From positions 1 through 13,035 of the forward strand of contig UZAN01000188.1 of assembly GCA_900618425.1 (NCBI GenBank): a stretch of DNA of 13,035 nucleotides, written 5' to 3'. The stretch's first letter is position 1; the number at the start of each line of letters is the position of its first letter. This DNA is from Echinostoma caproni. Lineage: Eukaryota > Platyhelminthes > Trematoda > Plagiorchiida > Echinostomatidae. Of the stretch, positions 9,041 to 13,035 are shown one piece after another. The position numbers were made by a program, and so were the translations under genes. Under the pieces are notes generated by a model, which did not search any database, was not told the DNA's origin, and worked only from the letters and a program-made list of their open reading frames with translations.

Positions 9041-9855
9041 GAGATGACACCATAGATGTATCAGAGTGGCAAATAGCAGCCGAGCCTTCTGCACGCGTAA
9101 CAACGCTCCATGGGTGATGCACCCTCCAGGTGAAGTGTAGCTGACGAAATTATAAAATTTAGCTAATTTTTACACTACTCCCCTAATCAGAGTGAGGTCT
9201 CAATCAGACTCAACCCAATCCGGCGAAACTATTACAAATTTCGAATGGGCAAGACGCGTGCCGAACCTAGTCACACTAAAATTCAAACCATCCAAAGGAC
9301 CTTATAACTTACCTGGATCTTAAGCCGACGGTACAATACCATTTGCATAATCCAGATGAGATCGCTGCCTGCATACGACTTTATGAATGCCGTTATACTC
9401 GAACGATGAGGCACAATTTCCGAGGCGAAGGCAGTGATCGTTCCAAATCGATGTTTTATGGACCGATGAGCAAATCCAATTGCCTAGATGCCCAGAAACC
9501 CCTTTCACATGGACAAAATCATTCAAAATGACTTTTTTGGAGCTTAACGATGTTAAATGGCATCAGATGTCCTGAAACCCGGTTTTCTCCGTTCATGGAG
9601 ACTCTGTGGCGTAAGTTTCCTTTTCTTCTAAACGATATGAGTTAGCGTGAACATAAATGCATCTAAATGGACCAAATAGAGATCCCACTGTTATTTTTTT
9701 CTTTGGACAACAGATTACACCATGCAACTCAAAATGGATGTTGTGTAAAACTATAGTTTACCTGCTCCAAGTCCTCTAAGAGTATTGCAATCGCAATACT
9801 ATTTTCCGTCATCTGGTCAGACACTCATTCGATTATTTGACGGGAACCTCAGTAA
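9041..9855 (-). pseudogene. RTE-like non-LTR reverse transcriptase, copy A (decayed)
   Basis: The clear part, read downwards from about 9530, has DFVHVKGV in the place of EFTTSSGV, then FEYNGI, HLDYANGIV (catalytic YADD changed to YANG, 9338-9349), DPGKL, LNFSVTRFGTRLAHSKF, DWVESD, DLTLI, SYTSPGGCIT (near 9122), LRVQKARLLFATL and HLWCHL, ending near 9041 where copy B begins. These are the RT palm, thumb and post-thumb blocks, with in-frame stops. A weaker part up to 9855 shows, across frameshifts, VPVK, RGL, AGKL, FGPFRCIY (family FRPGRGCID), DAFMFTLTHI (family IFTLRQV) and LRHRVSMNG (family LWRCLSLKG). Both copies contain the YADD region, so A is a separate copy from B in the same orientation. 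The FLDLKAAFDSVD block appears deleted in A. Confidence is high for 9041-9400 and falls upstream. Confidence 0.65.
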
Positions 9856-11144
9856 AAGGTGAGCTGACGTGCGTATAAGGAAAATGAAAAACGGTCTAAT
9901 TAGTTAACCAATGGCAGGGGCCTTAGTATGCTGAAGTTCTGCCCTTGAGGACTCATGTTCAACCTCCCATCAAGTCTCAATGAATTCGCAATGCGGATTG
10001 GAACTAATCAGACCGGAACAGCTGTACAGTGCTCGCGAGCCTTTCATTTCACCTTCCTTTACTCTATGCACAGTGAAATTCACTACATAAAATATTGAAA
10101 ATTGATTCGCGTACTGCTTGTTGAATGCCTCGTTTTTCGCCTATTCTCCAACCTTAATCATTTGTTGGCACAAGCACCGAGTAGAACAACCCTCCTGGTG
10201 ATGAAATATTTGAAAACAATTTGTCAACTTCAATGAACCGACGAAAGAGTTGAAGTGAAACAATCCTGGTATTCACATTCACATCAATTGGGAGAACTCA
10301 AAATGTAAACACATTCCTTACACCCATTTGCTTTATGTTTTCACTGATATCCGACAAATTATAATCTCGGTCCCATTTCATCTTTTTCCTTAACGAGGCA
10401 TGGAAATTTTCAGCCAAATGTTTGTCCTTCCCATGATCACTAATCACAAAGTTCAAAACTTACCATATTCTTCTGTGAGATTTCGATGTTTGATTTTCAT
10501 TGATCCCAGGAATCTACTACATTGGTTCACTTCTCAGTGTCTAAAATTCTACAAAATACACAATCAAGAATAACCATCACCCATTATTTCTGTATTCAAA
10601 AAACAGCAATATAGATTTTTATCTGAATAAATGTCAAACGAATACAACAAAATCTGACAAAGAATATCAATCAGTAAAAACACCATTGTTGCATTATTTA
10701 AAATCATCCCCTGTGTTTTATCAGTGGAACGAATGAATGCAAGATCGCTCGCTTGAAGAGAGCAATGGGCATAAATAATGAGCATTGTTCCATAAGCTTG
10801 GACCGCACACAATCACCAACTGCATTTAACTACTGACGTACAGACAGTAGCCTGAATCTCAAGTCGCAATTTGTGCAATCATTGAACATTGCAGTAAAGA
10901 AAATCGCCCCAGCTATGGGAATCAATGACTGTCATTGATAGCAGTTACGAAACACACGACAAAAGCTAATGATACATTAGGTGTGACGCTTTGAACGGAA
11001 AATTTCCATAAGCCACCACGTCAAAAATTCTGTCTAAAACGATTGGACACCACAGACGTAAAGATAAACAATTAAAAGTCAAGGTTTTCCAGAATGTTTT
11101 GAATAGCTTCACAAAGAGAAAGTAATATTAATTTGCATGATCGA
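9856..11144. other. Unassigned intergenic DNA, right part probably CR1-like 3' region
   Basis: No coding block is recognised. The stretch just left of 11145 follows the stop codon of the minus-strand CR1-like piece and should include its 3' untranslated region; no clear 3' terminal repeat or target-site duplication was found. The open frame at 10564-10812 (minus) is unassigned. Short palindrome at 10921-10939. Confidence 0.5.
10921..10939. repeat. 19-base near-perfect palindrome
   Basis: atcaatgac, one central t, then gtcattgat: 9-bp arms with a 1-base centre. No role can be read from the sequence; it may be a protein-binding site or chance. Confidence 0.6.
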
Positions 11145-12000
11145 TCAGGGATTTGTGTGTTCCAATGATTTATCATGTTGCGATTTAAATAGTTCAACTG
11201 TAGGAGAAAACACTATATCAGATGGGAGTGTTATTCCATGCGCCGCACACTCTGACTGCAAACGAGTGATACCGGCGATCAAGGTGGCTGTTCTGGGTCT
11301 TCACCTTTAGTGGATGTCCGCTGAAGTGATCATTATGAGATAAAGTTAGCAGAGAAGGACAATGGTGGTTGGGTTGATGCAGTATGTGATATGCCAATAT
11401 TAGGTCCCCTCGAAGTCGGCGGTATCAGGATGAGTAGAGTCCCAATATTTGCAGTCTTTCGGAGTGTCTTGTTAAACAAACCTTTTACCAATTTTTTTGC
11501 CGGCCTTTGCGGACGTTCTAGAGCCTTCCTATCGCGGTCCAAGCACGGATTTCGTACTTGAACGGCATACTCCGTGTGTGGCCGAGCGAACGCTGATAAC
11601 AAGCTTGGGAACAATGCTCTTTCGAAATGCCCGAAAGCACGTTTGAGTAGTCCACCTTGCTTTAGAGCCACGGATTATGCTCTGGTACAGTGCGTGGAAC
11701 ACCCTACGTCTTCCGGCACCATAACTCCCGAATCCCTTTCATCAATGGCATACGGTAGTATTTGATTCCCCAGGACATAGGAGAAACGAGTCTTTGGCCG
11801 CATGGAGATGACTCTGCATTTGGAAACGTTGAACTCGATGTCGTTGGCGATTGAGCATCGATGGGCTGCGTCGATCGTTTGTTGGAGTGCTATATGATCC
11901 TCAGGATGTGTTACAATTCTCCAGATCTTAGCGTCATCTGCAAAGACTATCACATAATACTGGATCCCAAAAAGTCCGAAAACGGAAACCGATATTAACA
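11145..12000 (-). pseudogene. CR1-like non-LTR reverse transcriptase, palm to C-terminus
   Basis: Read downwards from 12000: a degraded lead-in, then VFADDAKIW with intact catalytic FADD at 11933-11944, FNVSKCRVISM, LGNQILPY, SGVMVPEDVGCSTHCTRA, a TAA stop at 11675-11677, then in the same frame VALKQGGLLKRAFGHF, ALFPSLLSAFARPHTEYAV, NPCLDRDRKALERPQR and KKLVKGL. Near 11450 the frame shifts and continues with ERLQILGLY, stop, YRRLRGDLILAYHILH, SGHPLKV, RRYHSFAVRVCGAWN. A second shift follows WN, then DIVFSPTVELFKS and EHTNP, with a stop at 11145-11147. Apart from these breaks the C-terminal half is nearly complete to its natural end. The RT fingers and the endonuclease are absent on this strand immediately to the right; plus-strand endonuclease sequence abuts instead. 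Confidence 0.85.
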
Positions 12001-12049
12001 CGCCACCTTCCTCGACTGGTGCGGGTTTTATCACTCCACGTTCACCAAG

Positions 12050-12576
12050 CAGCACCAACAAAGCCAATTCTACAAAAAACAATGTTAGCCGACCCCAAGT
12101 TGGTCGGCAGCAACAACACTACATACCCAGATAGATATCTTTGCCGAAGATATCTTTCACGTTTTTATATCAATGCCCGAGGTTACCTTAGCAAATTCTC
12201 TGAGATGGAACTTCGTTGGAAAACCAATCGATTTGACATTGTTGCCATTACTGAAACCTGGCTGACCACCGCCATTCTCGACTCGGAATTGCTTCTATCT
12301 GGAATGTCGCTGCTCAGACGTGATCGCCCTACAACAGGCGGTGGAGTGCTGCATTATCATTGAAACGATTTACAGTGTGAACTGCTTGATATTCCCGACG
12401 CAGGCCCCGATTCGTTATGATGTTCGTTAAGACTCTCCAAAAAGGTTAGGTGTCTAATTGGTGTTGTGTACCGACTTCCCGCATCTTCAGACTCAGCGAA
12501 TGAGATTTTGTTGCAAACCATGAGGAATGCGTTATCACTAAAATTCACCCATGCCCTCATAATGGGTCAGTTTAAC
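12050..12576 (+). pseudogene. CR1-like element, N-terminal half of the APE-type endonuclease
   Basis: One plus-strand frame with two TGA stops (12361-12363 and 12418-12420). Blocks are RYLSRFYINARGYLSKFSE, DIVAITETWL (the catalytic Glu of the 'ETW' motif), DSELLLSGMSLLRRDR, TTGGGVLHY, stop, LLDIPDAGPDSL, stop where Trp is expected, CSLRLSKKVR, GVVYRLPAS, and ALIMGQFN, where the family has GDFN. This domain nicks target DNA in APE-type non-LTR elements. The expected Asp of GDFN is Gln, which would damage metal binding. The match stops abruptly at 12576, where the sequence continues as the reverse strand of the next block. The left boundary against the minus-strand RT, between about 12000 and 12050, is not sharply defined. 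It faces away from the RT of the same family, so the element is inverted internally or two copies are joined. Confidence 0.8.
12517..12576. repeat. Left arm of a perfect 60-base inverted repeat
   Basis: Identical over all 60 bases to the reverse complement of 12976-13035. It encodes the end of the N-terminal endonuclease block up to GQFN. Beyond 12576 the arms diverge at once. Outward extension past 13035 cannot be seen. Confidence 0.95.
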
Positions 12577-13035
12577 AATTTCGGTAAGATAATCAGTGAA
12601 GCTCTTCCATCCCACCGACGGATCGTGATCATCTTCTGGGAGGACCTATTGCTTAAGTATTGCCAGGTTTTATAGCTTTTTGTAGTATATGATGGCACTA
12701 GTACTGCTCTTTCGGTTTTCTTGGGTAGAGGCGTAGCCTATATAATCAAACTTCAATACGACACGATCACTACGTCCTAGTGGAGACGTGACACTGACGG
12801 ATTCCACCATCAGCTCCTCGTTAGTCAGTACTAAATCCAATGTTGATGGTTCGTGACCTGCGCCAAATCTGGTGGGTTATGTTACGTGGTTGTACAGTGG
12901 TTGCAATCCAATGAACTGAAATAATTGCCTCTCGAATGGCTGGCGGAAAGTCCTCGTTCCTATGAGATTGGGGCAGTTAAACTGACCCATTATGAGGGCA
13001 TGGGTGAATTTTAGTGATAACGCATTCCTCATGGT
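12577..13035 (-). pseudogene. CR1-like element, C-terminal half of the endonuclease plus linker
   Basis: Read downwards from the window edge in one frame: ALSLKFTHALIMGQFN, CPNLIGTRTF, HVT-stop-PTRFGAGHEPS, LDLVLTNEELMVE, SPLGRSDRVVLKF, YYKKL-stop, AILKQ-stop, then DPSVGWKSFTDYLTEI, which fits the linker between endonuclease and RT in CR1-like proteins. Stops are TAA at 12877-12879, TAA at 12670-12672 and TAG at 12646-12648. The terminal catalytic His of the usual SDH motif is Arg (SDR). It continues beyond the right edge. The first 60 bases (12976-13035) are the exact reverse complement of 12517-12576. Past the linker the next minus-strand sequence is the inverted plus-strand endonuclease half, not RT. 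Confidence 0.8.
12976..13035. repeat. Right arm of a perfect 60-base inverted repeat, cut by the window edge
   Basis: Exact reverse complement of 12517-12576. The loop between the arms (12577-12975, 399 bases) is the minus-strand endonuclease and linker piece. The arm may be much longer outside the window. Confidence 0.95.

Noticed and set aside
9343..9531. 62-codon plus-strand open frame
   Set aside because: Antisense to the YADD region of RTE copy A.
9557..9750. Possible two-exon mini gene (GTAAGT donor, pyrimidine-rich AG acceptor)
   Set aside because: The product would be about 35 residues with no motif. The same bases fit the decayed RTE copy A on the other strand better.
11574..11765. 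63-codon plus-strand open frame
   Set aside because: Antisense to the CR1-like RT.
12661..12680. TATAAA word (minus strand) as a promoter
   Set aside because: It lies inside the CR1-like linker coding frame, where its bases are explained by the protein.

Overview
This window looks like gene-poor, repeat-rich eukaryotic DNA. A parasitic flatworm, probably a digenean fluke, is the best guess. The reasons are the low gene density, moderate AT-richness, short CA and TA microsatellites, and above all the kinds of decayed retroelement present: CR1-like and RTE-like non-LTR retrotransposons (the clades of schistosome SR1 and SR2), a likely Penelope-like element tail and a tRNA-derived SINE. The host assignment is inference. 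No host gene, rRNA, true tRNA, CRISPR array or bacterial-type operon is supported. Start codons are of little use here, because every coding piece is a fragment with stops or frameshifts.

Layout. At 16-243 (+) lies the C-terminal end of a likely Penelope-like endonuclease, ending in SLPW and a stop. From 244 to 2835 there is mostly unassigned DNA with microsatellites and one unassigned minus-strand candidate exon (2249-2493). At 2836-3249 (+) is the C-terminal tail of a CR1-like reverse transcriptase (RT). From 3250 to 4559 nothing is recognised. At 4560-5030 (-) is a tentative, very decayed RTE-like RT stretch, followed by a plus-strand YTYLG-type scrap at 5067-5171. A tRNA-derived SINE lies at 6336-6503.

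The most informative part is 8095-13035. Two RTE-like RT pieces lie head to tail on the minus strand: copy A at about 9041-9855 and copy B at 8095-9040. Both include the YADD region, so they are separate copies, not one shuffled copy. Copy B also lacks the segment between the YADD region and the LRRLRWLGHVLRMS block. From 11145 to the right edge, one CR1-like ORF2 is present in three blocks: RT on the minus strand (11145-12000), the N-terminal half of the endonuclease on the plus strand (about 12050-12576), and the C-terminal half of the endonuclease plus linker on the minus strand (12577-13035). The last two share a perfect 60-base inverted repeat that runs into the window edge.

Nothing here points to a working new biological system. 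The interest lies in how the retroelement pieces are rearranged, especially the fold-back structure at the right end. All protein matches were made by eye from remembered family patterns, with no database search.
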